From Eubacterium uniforme (GTDB taxonomy: Bacteria > Bacillota > Clostridia > Lachnospirales > Lachnospiraceae), in assembly GCF_900167115.1 (NCBI RefSeq), contig NZ_FUXZ01000012.1:40718-104717 (forward strand): a stretch of 64,000 nucleotides of DNA, given 5' to 3'. Below the pieces are notes generated by a model. That model made no database searches. It had not been told where the DNA came from and saw nothing but the letters and a program-made list of their open reading frames with translations. Every line of letters starts with the position of its first letter. Position 1 is the stretch's first letter. Both the position numbers and the translations under genes were made by a program. Below, in pieces: positions 33,719 to 45,386 of the stretch.

Positions 33719-34750
33719 GTGGATAATTTATTAAGAAAAATAAGACAAAATTGGATAGTTGTTTGGTTCGTAATTGCAGCTATTTCTCTTTCGATTATGT
33801 CTGGTTATGCTATTTATACGCGTGTAACTATTGCTAAGAGAGTAGTATCAACTCAATCAGGTGCAAGTAGTTTATTTAGTTCAAGCCACATGAATACAGG
33901 CGGAATGAAAACTATAGAACCTATAACAGATAACACTCAGAATGCATCAGTAACAGTTAATGTATACAATTACGCATACCCAAAAGAAGCTGTTTATAGA
34001 AATGAAGATACGCAATATGACCTTGTTGCAACAATAGGAACAATTGATGATTCTGATAATTTTACTCCTTTATCGGATTCTTCAGTTTTAGAGGGTTTAA
34101 CTTATAGCGTAACATACGGCTCGCAAACATTTACATTTGGTGCGAGTGGATTAACACATACATTTAGTGGTTGTGTAATTTTAGGAGAAGGAGCACATTC
34201 AAATCAAGTTTCTCTTGTATTTGATAAGAGTGAATTAGGTAATAGTCCTAAAGGGTACGTTATAAAGATTGAAGCTAATCCATATGATTCAAGTCTACAA
34301 AATTTAACAGGTTATGTTATGGTTAGATACACTAAGCAAGCATCAGCTGGTTGGAGTGGAGAACTTGAAGAACTTGATAGTAATAAGGACTATGATGGAT
34401 TTAACTATTACCTTGAGGGAAATGGAAAAGGTAAATTAACGTTTAGATGGAATAAGAGTAAGGTTTCAATTAATAAAGATTTCTTAAATAATCCAAATAA
34501 TAAATTTTATTATTTAGATAATGATAATTATGTAGCGTATTCATCAGCTCCAGATGAAGCAAACTTAACAGCCGATGGTGAAGGCATGGTTTCATTAACA
34601 ATTGAAGTTGATTCAACTAAACAAAACAGATATGAAATACAGTTTTATAAAACTAATAAGAATAATGATTATTCGACAACAGTAGTTAAGGAGAATTATT
34701 TACCGGATACTGCACCTAGTGATTGGAATCCGGATACAACAACTCCTTAG
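33719..34750 (+). CDS. Membrane-anchored or processed surface protein of the giant-protein operon
   Basis: 343 aa from GTG 33719 after GGGAGGATAGCT. A hydrophobic helix (about 12-30) leads to MSGYAIYTRVTIAKR, similar in layout to the AWFT substrates. The remainder is beta-rich, ending in a Pro/Thr tail (TAPSDWNPDTTTP) that is compatible with a linker to the wall or a partner. No family is recognised. It directly precedes the giant protein gene (43 bp), so a dedicated chaperone, anchor or co-subunit role is plausible. Confidence 0.6.
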   Translation: MDNLLRKIRQNWIVVWFVIAAISLSIMSGYAIYTRVTIAKRVVSTQSGASSLFSSSHMNTGGMKTIEPITDNTQNASVTVNVYNYAYPKEAVYRNEDTQYDLVATIGTIDDSDNFTPLSDSSVLEGLTYSVTYGSQTFTFGASGLTHTFSGCVILGEGAHSNQVSLVFDKSELGNSPKGYVIKIEANPYDSSLQNLTGYVMVRYTKQASAGWSGELEELDSNKDYDGFNYYLEGNGKGKLTFRWNKSKVSINKDFLNNPNNKFYYLDNDNYVAYSSAPDEANLTADGEGMVSLTIEVDSTKQNRYEIQFYKTNKNNDYSTTVVKENYLPDTAPSDWNPDTTTP

Positions 34751-34793
34751 GGTTAAAGTGTTTTGGAAGTATAGATAAAAAAGTGGTGATTAT

Positions 34794-37700
34794 ATGAAGA
34801 GAAATAGAAGAATTAGGATTTTTAAAAGTTTCATAGCGATGATGACTTCGTTTATAATACTTGTTTCAAGTGTTGCTTTTCCAGATTTTACTAAAACAGT
34901 AAGTGAAAAGTTTGCTTGTAACAGAGAAGTTAATGCATATGTAGACCCAGGGGAATTAACAGGTAATGTACCAATTACGTCGTTAAAAGCCCTTTATGAG
35001 TTTGCAAAAAATTATCATGATAATCCAAGTGGTTATCAGACTAAGAATCTCGTAATTGGTATGAATGAAGCTGTTGTTATATCTCCAACAAGAGAAATTG
35101 ATGGTACAACATATACATGGTATCCTATCGGAACAGTTGATAAACCATTTGCTGGAAAGGTTACTATCAACTTAGGACAGGGTAATACTCAGAATATCGA
35201 GGTTAATGAACCACTTTTTGATTATATATATGATTCTACAGATATAGCAAATATTAATGATGATACAACAGTAGAGAATTATGAACCTACTCAGATTTTA
35301 AATCTTGTTAGAAATAGTGATGTGGATAGTGGCGAGACTAAGCCTTTATTCGCCAACCATGTAGTTCATAACACTGCAACTACATCATATCCTAGCAAAT
35401 GGCATCTTATAGCAAGTGGAACAGGTTCTTACTCAGGTATCATTGGTACTGTTGGAACTGAACTTGATAATACAGTAGTTAATTTAGATCTTACAATTAA
35501 TAATACTTCAAGTACAATTCAGGCAAATGATAATGCTGGATTTATATGTGGAACTATTAAAAACGGAGCAACAGTTAATGTTGAAATAAATGCAGCAAGT
35601 ACAGGAACAGTTACTGATGTTACATCAGATAATGCAAACGCAGGTTTTTATGTTGGTGAAATGTGCCAGGGTTCTAATCTTAATGTTATTAGAAATAATA
35701 AGATTGCTGTATCTGATGCAAGTAGAACTGTAAGTGGTAAAACATACGCAGGTGGTCTTGTAGGGAAGAATGACCAGGGCACTGTTGTGATTAAGAATAC
35801 AGCAGAAGTATACGATGCATTAGGTACAATAACAGCAACTGATGGATCAGCAGGTGGTGTTTTTGGATATTATAAGATAACAGCAGATTATAATAGATTT
35901 TCACCAGATTATTATAGAAGTACAGTAGGCTGCACGCTTAAAGGAAAAACAGCGGGTGGTCTTATTGGTGAGCTTGTAGCAGATGGTATAGATGCATCTT
36001 ATTCAGGTGCCGATTCAAGTCATAAGGTGGATGTGGTATCAACATTATCAGATGCTACAACTAATTATGGTGGTGTAGTTGGATTATACTCAAATACTGA
36101 TTTAAAAAAGACATTTTCATTAGAACATATAAACGTAACTATGAAAGGAAGTTCTGCAACTAATTATGGTGGTGGAATTGGAAATATAGGTGGTAATGCT
36201 GCTGTATATACATTTTTCGATGATTTTTCACTCAATTCAACTGGAAGTGTAGGTGATTGTACATACTTTGGTGGTGTAGTTGGAACAGCAGGTAACAAAG
36301 GAAGTTTAATTGATGTAGGTAATATTACTATAACAACATCTAATAACTATAAAGGTGGAGGAGTTGTAGGAAAATTAAGTGATGGGGTATTGCGCTTAAG
36401 TGGAACTACAAATTTATCAGGAGCAAATGCAAATTCTGGTGGACAGATAGTCGGTGAAAGAACTAATGCTTTAGTATATGCTCTTGGAAATGGTAATGAT
36501 GCATCTGCATCTTATGAAAATGGATGGCGTTTAGTAAGATCATCTAATGATGTTTCTGTTGATGATATAGGTGTATGGGGCGAAGTGGTTAGAATTGATG
36601 ATGTGGAGAATGATATTCTTACATATAATTCTACAGCGCATACAGTTACTGTAGCAGCAGCGGTTACAGATATAAAAACAAAAAGAGATTTTGTAAAGAC
36701 TGCCATTAACATGCAATTAAATGATAATAATAAAGGTGCATTAAAATTTGATGGTAGTTCAAAAAGAACAACATTATTAGCAGGTAATCTTACAGTTTTT
36801 GGAACAATTAATTTAAAAGGAACTGGAATTACAGGCTTTATGAGAGATGGCGCTGTAAGTAATGACACTTCTGAGATTAAATACTTTACAGGAAAACTTT
36901 CTAAAGGGTACCCAGATGGTGAAGGAGAAGATGAAGATGCTATTATAAAACTTGCAGTAGGCGAACGATATGGTGTATTAAGTAACGGAAATGAAGTAAC
37001 AGATAGCAATAGTAATGGAAGAGGTGCTATTCATAGACATAGATTTAATGGTTTATTTGCTAGAACTGGTGATGGAGTTGAGATAGAGAATATTACTATT
37101 GATGGATTTATGAATATACGTGGCGCAGCAGATAATATGAGAATAGGTGGGGCTATTGCATATCTTGAGAATGATGCTACGATTACTGATGTAAAAGTAA
37201 AGGAGACTATCAATTATACTCATTTAGGAAGTTCAGTTAATCATTATGTTGGTGGTCTTATTGGTGTAACTAATTGTGATGATAATAAAACAGTTACAGT
37301 TAAAGGAAATAGTTCATCTGATAAAGTTTTAATTACACCAACTATAAAAGTTGATGGTACTGGTGTGAATAATGCTGATGGTGGTGATACTAATACAGTA
37401 TTTAGTCAGGCTATTGGTGGACTGATTGGTTATATTAGTTCAGCTAAAGAAACAACAACTACTATAGAGAATATTACTCTTTCAGCAAATGTGGATGCAT
37501 CAGGAGCAAGTGCTGTTAATTATGTTTCAGCAGCAGGTCTTATCTCTGACATTGCATACTATGAAACAGTAGGAACAGATACTAGAACTCTTAATCTTAA
37601 AAATATAGATGTAATTGATACAGTTATTAAGAACAAAGCTGTTAATGCGTCAGGTGGTATCCTTGGATATCGTTGGTTTGGTACAGATGTAAATTTAGAA

Positions 37701-40700
37701 AATGTAGTATTATCATCTGATAGTACAGGTAATGAGATCAATACTAGTGCTAAATTTATAGGAGGTCTTGTTTATAAGGCTACTGGAAATTGGTATGTAC
37801 CTTCAGGTGGAATAGATATTGAATCTCTTAATATAAAGAATGGAAATTCTGTTGCATCACCTACATCGTTAGGTATCTTAGTTCATAATGGATACGTGGG
37901 AAGTGGAAATACAACATGTGGTATTTTTATGGAATTGACTGCATCTGATAGTTACACTCTTGCAAGTGGTATGACTATACCTACAATGACAAGCAATTAT
38001 GATGAACTTGTTTTTGCACTTGCAGATGATGCTAGTAAGATACTAACAAATAATACAGCAGGAGTTATTTCTTATGCGACTGGTGGTGAGTATTCTAGTG
38101 CTGAAGGAACGAAGAATAGCTACAATAATGTATATAATACAACAGTAGTTAATAATAAATCGAGATATTATTACAATGCTGACAGAGAATCATATACAAA
38201 TAATGGTTCAGATGATGAATATAAGTTATTATTCTGGAGCTTAAATCATTATGCAGCATCGAATATAAAAAGATGTTTTACTAATCCATTTCCAACAGAA
38301 GTTCTTTCAGGAACATTTGATTTAAAACATATTTCGTATTATCCGATAGATATAAGTAAAGCAGTTACTATAGGAGATGCAGATTTTATATTCTATAATG
38401 CTGAAATAGAAGATACTGAAACGGATTCTAATACTAAACGTTCAACGAGAAGTGCTAATACACAGCATTACTTAATGCATATGGGCTTATTTAAGAATGT
38501 TTCAGCAACTATTAATACAACTGGTGATATAACTATGTATGGTTCAGTTGGTGTAGACAATACATATTCGGGTGCGTTAATTAATGGAACATTAACTGGA
38601 ACATTGAAAACGGCGCAGAATAAGAATATAATTTTAGGTTCTACGCCAAAGAGAAACAGTAAATTACCTCTTATTATTGTGGGGGAGAATATTGGTGAAA
38701 GATTTCTTTTTATTAATTCAATAGGAAGTAAAGCAACACTTGATTTTAATGGAATATGTATAGATGAAAATGGTAGATATTCTCCATCTTATACAACAAC
38801 AAATGGAGAAATATATGCAAGTAGTTTGATAGGAAATGTTCAAGGAATAGGTATTAATCTTAGATTTAATAACATAAAGTTGGATTCGAGAAAAACAGAA
38901 GATTCATCTGCTCTTGATGATTTTTATATGACAACAAAATCTATTTTTAAGAATGCAACTCTTTTGAATAAATATGATGTTGATTCTACATCCGTTGCAA
39001 TTTACAATTTTTCACAGAGTGAGGATTGGGACAGTAGTTCCGAGGAGCACATAGAATTTGGTGTAACACCTTATATTGGTGTTACCTATGGAAAGGAATT
39101 AACTGATACTGTTGAGTATAGAGATGAATCTACAAATCTTAGTGAAGAAGATAGGTATTATGAAGATGGTGAGGAAGGAAATTACATTGATCCAGAAAAT
39201 TATCCTACTACTTCAACAACGGCATATGATTTTAGCTCAAACTTTTTGCCTTATGTAAGATATTATAATGCAAATGTAAGTGGAGCACCTACAGCTACGA
39301 ATACTCTTCGAGAGATAAAGGTTAATGTAGTGCCTTCTGATTTGAGAAATGGTTGTGGAACTTACGATCATCCATATGAGATTAATGGTGCTAAGCAGTT
39401 TGTTGCGATAGCAAATATGTTAGATGCTCAATCTGGTTATACACCAATCCCTAACATAATGCTTCCAGTAAATAAAAATGATACTTCTCATTGGTGCCTT
39501 AGTGATGCGACAACTCATAGTTGTAAGTTATTTACTTATAATGGTACTAACTATACAGCAACAGGAACTAATACTACTTGGGAAAAAGATGATGTTCGTA
39601 AATATCTTGCAAAAGCATATTATCAAGTTGGTCAGGATATTACGCTTGGAACCACATTTAAAGGTCTAGGTGCATATGATAGCACATATGCTTTTAAGGG
39701 AGTGATAGTAGGTAAAAATAGTAGTATTACTATTACTAATAAATCTCGTGTACCTTTTATTAAGATAAGTAATGGAAGTGTTGTTAAAGATTTGAAAATT
39801 GTTGTTGATAATTATTCAAATAAAGCTCATCAGGTTATTTCAAGTATGACTGCAGGTAGTAGTTCGACTGCTTTTGGCTATGGCAGTTTAAATTTTACAT
39901 ATGTTTATGGTGGAGTCATTGGAAATATTATGGGTGGAGATAACATTATTGATAATGTTAGCATGACTTATAGCAGCAATAATACTGCTTATATTAGGAT
40001 TCCTTCATCAAATCTTGCCTGTGTGGGTGGTTATGTTGGCGTTGTAGTGAATGGTGGGCTTATATTTAGGAATATGAATCCGAATAGTTTTGTTAGTAGA
40101 TCAACCATTAATGTTAATAATGGTAGTACTCCTAGTAATGCAAATTGGACAGCTGACAATGATTATTCACATCTTTTTGTTAACCCTTATGTTGGTAGAG
40201 TTATTAATGGTTATGCTATTAATGAAACTACGACCTATAGTGGTGATACAAATACGTATATTCTTGACAATGGAACGAAGAACTATCAAATAGCTGATGT
40301 TAAGGTAAATGTTGCAGATAATACATCAGAAAAGCTTAATTATGATACTTTTGATAGCAAAAATCGTGTGAATATTCCAACAGGACAATCGCTATTTATT
40401 CTTTCGCTTATAACACAGTCTGGCGCAGGAACAGCAACTACTGTAGATGGTAATTATGCTTATGGAGTAGGTTATGATGGTTCAACACAGTATAATGGTA
40501 CTAGTGCTGCTAAAAATGTTGCAACTCATGTTGCTGAGTATGATAAAGTTGGGAAAGCGACATTTGCAGATAAGACGGCAGCAGAAAGTGACTATGTTGT
40601 ATCAAAGGTAGATAAACTTAATGATAAAACGGCAATTCCATATATTATCTACCATTATACTAAAACTGATTCTAATGGAAAATATCCAGCAAGAATGATG

Positions 40701-43700
40701 ACAGGTGCAACTGACTTTATGAAACTTTCAACAGCTGGAGGTACATACAATTTGCCAAAGTCGTTCAGAGGTATTGGTTCGATATGTAGATTTAAGGGCG
40801 GTAGTACATCTCAGGTTCAGCAGAAGGGAAATCTAAATTATACATGGGTTAATGAGGATGAAGATGGTAAATTCGCAATGAAAATCTATGGATTTGAAGG
40901 GAATAATTCCACGATTAATATTAATTTATTATATAATACTTATTATAATGAATTGGATAATTATAGTAATACAGTTTATACTAAGGATAATATTAATTTA
41001 GGCTTTGGTCTGTTTAATTATGTAATACAAAAGTCTAATGCAACAACTACTATGTCGAATGCACTGTCTGGCAAGAACGGAAGACCAGAAACATCAGTAA
41101 TTCCAAATTATAATTTGGCAGAAGGATATTATATTGGTAATTTTACTCTTTCGGGTAATATAAAAGTAAAAGAGTATAAAAATGATGGCACTGTTGCACC
41201 TATTGCATATAGTACAAATGAAAACAAAAACCAAGCTCGTAGAAGATTTTCTGTTGGAGGAATTATTGGTGCTCTTACAGTGAATAATTATGTTAATTTT
41301 TTTAAACTTGATATGTCAAATGTTTCTGTTGAAGGAGCAAATGATGTTGGTGGTTATATTGGCAGAAATAATGTGACTGAAAGAAATGTTGATACTGGAC
41401 TTGGAATGAATTACATTTATGCCAATGCGTGTAATGCAACTAATTTAACAGTTACAGCTCATGGTGGCTATTGTGGAGGCATGGTTGCAGGAGGATTGTC
41501 AGGTTTTCTTGATTTATTTGTTAATACAGCACCAAATATGGATATAAATGATACGACTAATAAAGGAAATGATGGATATTATAAGAGCAATCTAAGTTTA
41601 ACGGTTAAAAACAATACTAATGTAGATAATCGTGGTACGGGAGGTGTGCTTGGTGCTATTAGAAATGGCTATATGTCAAACTTGTGGATAAATAATGTTT
41701 CATTAAGTGGTAACTCAAAGGATCCTATTATCGAGAATAGTAATAATACAACAACAGATACATGTGGAGCAGGAGGATTGATTGGATATGTAAGAAAAGC
41801 TGATACAATTATACTTACTAACTGTGATGTTAGTAATATAAATATCAGTGGACCTTCCGCAGGTGGACTGACTGGTTGTATCGCTTATGATACAGGTTGG
41901 GAATACTATGGTTTACCTCCAGTTATGAAAATTTATAATTGTAAGGTTTTTGGTAATGATAAAAATACTACTTATAGTATTTCAGGTAGAGTAATTGCAG
42001 GTGGAATCGCTGGTAATTTTATGTCCAATCAAAGTTATTTGACCGCAGCTAATGCCAAGGGTTATGATTATGATATTACTAAGAATAATGTTTATCGATA
42101 TGATATTGATGGTTGTGATGTGTATGGCTATACTATTATATCGACAGCCAATAATAATGCTAATAATGGTGCGGGGGGCGTAATAGGTTATTCTGCGCAA
42201 GCAACAAGAACCGTAGTAAATACGCGTGTTCATGATTGTATAATACAGATTGATGGTTCACAGAGCAGTCATGGCATGGGTAGTGTTGTCGGTAATACTA
42301 TAGTTGCGATATGGGGTTATAATATCGCAGCATACAATAATTCTTTTGCAGCATACAATAGCTCTGGAACAAATGCAAAATATGGAGGCTTTATTGGAAA
42401 TTCAAATTCAAAGGAATTGAAGATAGTTGGCTTTACTAGAAAAAATAATAAGTTGAATAATGCATTATTTAGTGCTGACTATGGTAATGGTGTTGCTTCA
42501 GGATCTTACATTATTGATGCTGATTATATGAATGTTAGTATAGGTAATAACCATGGTAATTCAATGGCTGTCGGATTTGACAACGGTACAAACGTTGGTG
42601 AAGGTGCAGCTAAAAACTACTTCCCATACGTAACGGTTAGTCCAAAAACTTCAATGGGTGGTAATAACTTCCTAACAGGTGATGGTGTTAATATCGTAGG
42701 TATGGAAAGCGTTGTAAATAATGAGAATGTTACTAATAATGTTCCGATTGCAAAACTTATTGCAAGTGAAAATGAAGGAACTGCAGCGGATAACAGAATA
42801 GCTTATAAAACAGTTGATACTAGTGATATCAATATTGTTAAAGACATGATAACTAATGGTGAGGATACTTCAAAAGATTATGATATCAAGTTAACAACAT
42901 ACTTTAGAGAAATGGGTGTTCCAACAGGATATGAAGGATCTGATTTCCCAATTATCGCTATAAATGGTGCGGAAGGTGATTATAACAGTTATATCAATGC
43001 TTATATTAGAACTTTAACTAATACAACTGATACGTATACGGCTGATGTTGCTGGTAAGTATTCAATATCAATTTATCCTTGTCAGTGTATAAATGGTGTT
43101 TATCAGAAAGTATCTGATTCAAATGTGACGGCAGGTTTCCAACTTAGTGGTGGAAACTATACCATGGATGATGATAATGCCGACTCAATAGCTGGTAATA
43201 ATCAGATTTCCATGATTGATGTAAGCTTCCTTGATCCAACTGATGCTTCAAAAACAGCATATCATCTCTACATCCCAGTGCTAACTAAGAAACTTCTTAA
43301 GTTCAACTTTAGTTCTACAGCACTTCAGGGTACAGAGTATGAAAAAGGCGTTTATGAAGCTAAGATTCCTGAAAATTGGGGAGATATTTCAAAACTTGGT
43401 GCTGGCTTTGATTCATGGCAGACTATTTATACTAAGTTTGAATATACAAAAGAAGAGATGGATGAGTTCTTAAAGACTGGTAAGGGACTTAACTGGAATA
43501 CTACTAAGTCGCTTCAGTTTAAATATAATTCAAATAAATCTCTTGCAACATCTACAGAGTATGTTCTTCTTGATAATAACTATAATGTAGATAAACAGTA
43601 CTATAAAACAAAGGCGGCAGCAGATACTAATGTGAATTCGAGTGGTGATAAGTATGATGTTATTAACTTTGGTGAATTCATTGATGTTACTGAAACTACT

Positions 43701-45359
43701 GAGTTTAATCCACAAAATCTTATGTATATAGCTGCTGATAAAATTGAATATACACCGGACAGCACTAATGGTAAATATGTAACATGTAGTAAGAATCAAG
43801 CAACAGTAATAGCTTATGATGATTCTGGTAATGAAGTATACTTTAAAGCTGGAACAACGGGTACATTATACACACTTACTGTTAAGTCAGGTGAAGTAAT
43901 ATCAGAAACTTACTACTTAAGTATGTATACTTATGGTGATGATAATGTTATTACAGCTACTACGCATGATACATATGGTTTGACGGTAGAATGTCCAATG
44001 ACATTTACAAGTAATGTTGTAACATGTCAGAGAAATAAATTAGCTAAGAATACTAACATTTACTTAGGAGATTTCTTACAACAGACATTAACAATTAGTG
44101 AAATTAATGATAATGCTCAAATAACTACTGATAATCATGTGATTAATGCAACCTTAACATCGACTGTAGCATTTGCTGGTGATAGTAAAGCATACTTTAA
44201 TGAAAACCTTGCTGGTGAGAAGTTGTATCAGAACTTCTATTTATACCTTAATAGATATGATGAACAGGGTGATATTTCTGATGATTGTACGATTAAGGGT
44301 AACCCACTATATACATATACTCGTACAGTTGGCGGTAGCCAATTTGGTGCCACTGCTTCAGGTGGTGTTGATACTTTAGCGCCTTACTTCTACGTTGAAC
44401 CTGTGGAGATTGAAGTTGGTTATACATATGGTGAGAACTGGTCGAGTACACAGACAGCAGTTGTTTCATTAGATTTTGGAGCAAATGATGCCAAACTTAT
44501 CGAGGAGTTCCCAGCCAGAGTTAAAGCTACTAATGATTATCGTGGTATTGGCTTAGATGCAACTTCTAAGATTGATTTCGCACAGGCACGAGTTAAGTAT
44601 AGTAACAATACTAAGAATGCAACTGATCCACCTAATAAGAGATACTACATTGATAGAACTGCTCAAAATGGTGTGCTTACTTTGACAGCCTTAGAACAGC
44701 CAGAATATGATGGTTATGATGCTTATGGTGAACAGAGTAAGAATAAGAGTTCACTTGGTATTAATGGAAAGTATATTGAAACAGGTAGCTCTTTCTCAGA
44801 AAGTGGATATCTTGAACATATTGATGTTGGTTTAGACTATGACATTACTAATTTGCCAGATGAAGTTTTAACTGATGGCGGATATAATCTTGATTTTACA
44901 ATTACTTTAGAGCAGAAGGAAAATTCTAATGTTTCACCTGGATATGTATATAATCCAGTAAATATCGAGGATTTAGATGGAACTTCTAATACAGGATATC
45001 TTGATAACTTCAAGTTTATGGATAAGAGTGATGCTCCAGTAGCGTTAACAAATGCTCGTGGTGGAGAACAGCAAGATGGTTATTTGTATTATACATACAG
45101 TATGCCGTTATCAACCAACAGAAACAATTGGACATTACATTATACTGATAATGGTGGCCAGAAGCACTTTACTTCAAATCTTAGCTTTGATGTTAAGACT
45201 GAGGATTTACTTAAAGCGATTGATGGTTACAAATATGCAAATTATAGAATTAAGGTAACAGCAACTATTTCGAAAGGCTCAACGGCATATCTAAGTGAAG
45301 ATCATGTTGTTTATACAAATGCCAGAGTGAATGCGGAATATGTTGTACCTTCAAATTAA
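34794..45359 (+). CDS. Giant exported beta-helix-like surface protein (3,521 aa)
   Basis: One uninterrupted frame of 10.6 kb. Signal peptide 1-30 (SFIAMMTSFIILVSSVAF). The body is built from irregular GLUG-type repeats, each ending in a glycine turn: GGLVGKND, GGLIGEL, GGVVGLYS, GGGIGNIG, GGVVGKLS, GGLIGYI, GGIIGAL, GGVLGAI, GGLIGYV, GGIAGNF, GGVIGYS. These are typical of long beta-helical adhesins. A GTYDHPYEI segment (about 1521) followed by FVAIANML looks like the start of a second helical block. The C-terminal 900 residues are less repetitive, beta-rich and aromatic. No LPxTG, SLH or membrane anchor is seen, so retention probably depends on the small operon proteins. Low Cys and high Asn/Thr/Gly/Ser suit an extracellular filament or adhesin. 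Confidence 0.8.
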   Translation: MKRNRRIRIFKSFIAMMTSFIILVSSVAFPDFTKTVSEKFACNREVNAYVDPGELTGNVPITSLKALYEFAKNYHDNPSGYQTKNLVIGMNEAVVISPTREIDGTTYTWYPIGTVDKPFAGKVTINLGQGNTQNIEVNEPLFDYIYDSTDIANINDDTTVENYEPTQILNLVRNSDVDSGETKPLFANHVVHNTATTSYPSKWHLIASGTGSYSGIIGTVGTELDNTVVNLDLTINNTSSTIQANDNAGFICGTIKNGATVNVEINAASTGTVTDVTSDNANAGFYVGEMCQGSNLNVIRNNKIAVSDASRTVSGKTYAGGLVGKNDQGTVVIKNTAEVYDALGTITATDGSAGGVFGYYKITADYNRFSPDYYRSTVGCTLKGKTAGGLIGELVADGIDASYSGADSSHKVDVVSTLSDATTNYGGVVGLYSNTDLKKTFSLEHINVTMKGSSATNYGGGIGNIGGNAAVYTFFDDFSLNSTGSVGDCTYFGGVVGTAGNKGSLIDVGNITITTSNNYKGGGVVGKLSDGVLRLSGTTNLSGANANSGGQIVGERTNALVYALGNGNDASASYENGWRLVRSSNDVSVDDIGVWGEVVRIDDVENDILTYNSTAHTVTVAAAVTDIKTKRDFVKTAINMQLNDNNKGALKFDGSSKRTTLLAGNLTVFGTINLKGTGITGFMRDGAVSNDTSEIKYFTGKLSKGYPDGEGEDEDAIIKLAVGERYGVLSNGNEVTDSNSNGRGAIHRHRFNGLFARTGDGVEIENITIDGFMNIRGAADNMRIGGAIAYLENDATITDVKVKETINYTHLGSSVNHYVGGLIGVTNCDDNKTVTVKGNSSSDKVLITPTIKVDGTGVNNADGGDTNTVFSQAIGGLIGYISSAKETTTTIENITLSANVDASGASAVNYVSAAGLISDIAYYETVGTDTRTLNLKNIDVIDTVIKNKAVNASGGILGYRWFGTDVNLENVVLSSDSTGNEINTSAKFIGGLVYKATGNWYVPSGGIDIESLNIKNGNSVASPTSLGILVHNGYVGSGNTTCGIFMELTASDSYTLASGMTIPTMTSNYDELVFALADDASKILTNNTAGVISYATGGEYSSAEGTKNSYNNVYNTTVVNNKSRYYYNADRESYTNNGSDDEYKLLFWSLNHYAASNIKRCFTNPFPTEVLSGTFDLKHISYYPIDISKAVTIGDADFIFYNAEIEDTETDSNTKRSTRSANTQHYLMHMGLFKNVSATINTTGDITMYGSVGVDNTYSGALINGTLTGTLKTAQNKNIILGSTPKRNSKLPLIIVGENIGERFLFINSIGSKATLDFNGICIDENGRYSPSYTTTNGEIYASSLIGNVQGIGINLRFNNIKLDSRKTEDSSALDDFYMTTKSIFKNATLLNKYDVDSTSVAIYNFSQSEDWDSSSEEHIEFGVTPYIGVTYGKELTDTVEYRDESTNLSEEDRYYEDGEEGNYIDPENYPTTSTTAYDFSSNFLPYVRYYNANVSGAPTATNTLREIKVNVVPSDLRNGCGTYDHPYEINGAKQFVAIANMLDAQSGYTPIPNIMLPVNKNDTSHWCLSDATTHSCKLFTYNGTNYTATGTNTTWEKDDVRKYLAKAYYQVGQDITLGTTFKGLGAYDSTYAFKGVIVGKNSSITITNKSRVPFIKISNGSVVKDLKIVVDNYSNKAHQVISSMTAGSSSTAFGYGSLNFTYVYGGVIGNIMGGDNIIDNVSMTYSSNNTAYIRIPSSNLACVGGYVGVVVNGGLIFRNMNPNSFVSRSTINVNNGSTPSNANWTADNDYSHLFVNPYVGRVINGYAINETTTYSGDTNTYILDNGTKNYQIADVKVNVADNTSEKLNYDTFDSKNRVNIPTGQSLFILSLITQSGAGTATTVDGNYAYGVGYDGSTQYNGTSAAKNVATHVAEYDKVGKATFADKTAAESDYVVSKVDKLNDKTAIPYIIYHYTKTDSNGKYPARMMTGATDFMKLSTAGGTYNLPKSFRGIGSICRFKGGSTSQVQQKGNLNYTWVNEDEDGKFAMKIYGFEGNNSTININLLYNTYYNELDNYSNTVYTKDNINLGFGLFNYVIQKSNATTTMSNALSGKNGRPETSVIPNYNLAEGYYIGNFTLSGNIKVKEYKNDGTVAPIAYSTNENKNQARRRFSVGGIIGALTVNNYVNFFKLDMSNVSVEGANDVGGYIGRNNVTERNVDTGLGMNYIYANACNATNLTVTAHGGYCGGMVAGGLSGFLDLFVNTAPNMDINDTTNKGNDGYYKSNLSLTVKNNTNVDNRGTGGVLGAIRNGYMSNLWINNVSLSGNSKDPIIENSNNTTTDTCGAGGLIGYVRKADTIILTNCDVSNINISGPSAGGLTGCIAYDTGWEYYGLPPVMKIYNCKVFGNDKNTTYSISGRVIAGGIAGNFMSNQSYLTAANAKGYDYDITKNNVYRYDIDGCDVYGYTIISTANNNANNGAGGVIGYSAQATRTVVNTRVHDCIIQIDGSQSSHGMGSVVGNTIVAIWGYNIAAYNNSFAAYNSSGTNAKYGGFIGNSNSKELKIVGFTRKNNKLNNALFSADYGNGVASGSYIIDADYMNVSIGNNHGNSMAVGFDNGTNVGEGAAKNYFPYVTVSPKTSMGGNNFLTGDGVNIVGMESVVNNENVTNNVPIAKLIASENEGTAADNRIAYKTVDTSDINIVKDMITNGEDTSKDYDIKLTTYFREMGVPTGYEGSDFPIIAINGAEGDYNSYINAYIRTLTNTTDTYTADVAGKYSISIYPCQCINGVYQKVSDSNVTAGFQLSGGNYTMDDDNADSIAGNNQISMIDVSFLDPTDASKTAYHLYIPVLTKKLLKFNFSSTALQGTEYEKGVYEAKIPENWGDISKLGAGFDSWQTIYTKFEYTKEEMDEFLKTGKGLNWNTTKSLQFKYNSNKSLATSTEYVLLDNNYNVDKQYYKTKAAADTNVNSSGDKYDVINFGEFIDVTETTEFNPQNLMYIAADKIEYTPDSTNGKYVTCSKNQATVIAYDDSGNEVYFKAGTTGTLYTLTVKSGEVISETYYLSMYTYGDDNVITATTHDTYGLTVECPMTFTSNVVTCQRNKLAKNTNIYLGDFLQQTLTISEINDNAQITTDNHVINATLTSTVAFAGDSKAYFNENLAGEKLYQNFYLYLNRYDEQGDISDDCTIKGNPLYTYTRTVGGSQFGATASGGVDTLAPYFYVEPVEIEVGYTYGENWSSTQTAVVSLDFGANDAKLIEEFPARVKATNDYRGIGLDATSKIDFAQARVKYSNNTKNATDPPNKRYYIDRTAQNGVLTLTALEQPEYDGYDAYGEQSKNKSSLGINGKYIETGSSFSESGYLEHIDVGLDYDITNLPDEVLTDGGYNLDFTITLEQKENSNVSPGYVYNPVNIEDLDGTSNTGYLDNFKFMDKSDAPVALTNARGGEQQDGYLYYTYSMPLSTNRNNWTLHYTDNGGQKHFTSNLSFDVKTEDLLKAIDGYKYANYRIKVTATISKGSTAYLSEDHVVYTNARVNAEYVVPSN

Positions 45360-45386
45360 AATTATTGGTACTTATATAGGTGCTGT

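Noticed and set aside
36512..37741. Several minus-strand frames of 60-165 codons inside the giant gene
   Set aside because: The giant plus-strand frame is continuous, has coherent GLUG turns and covers them; no signals support the antisense frames.
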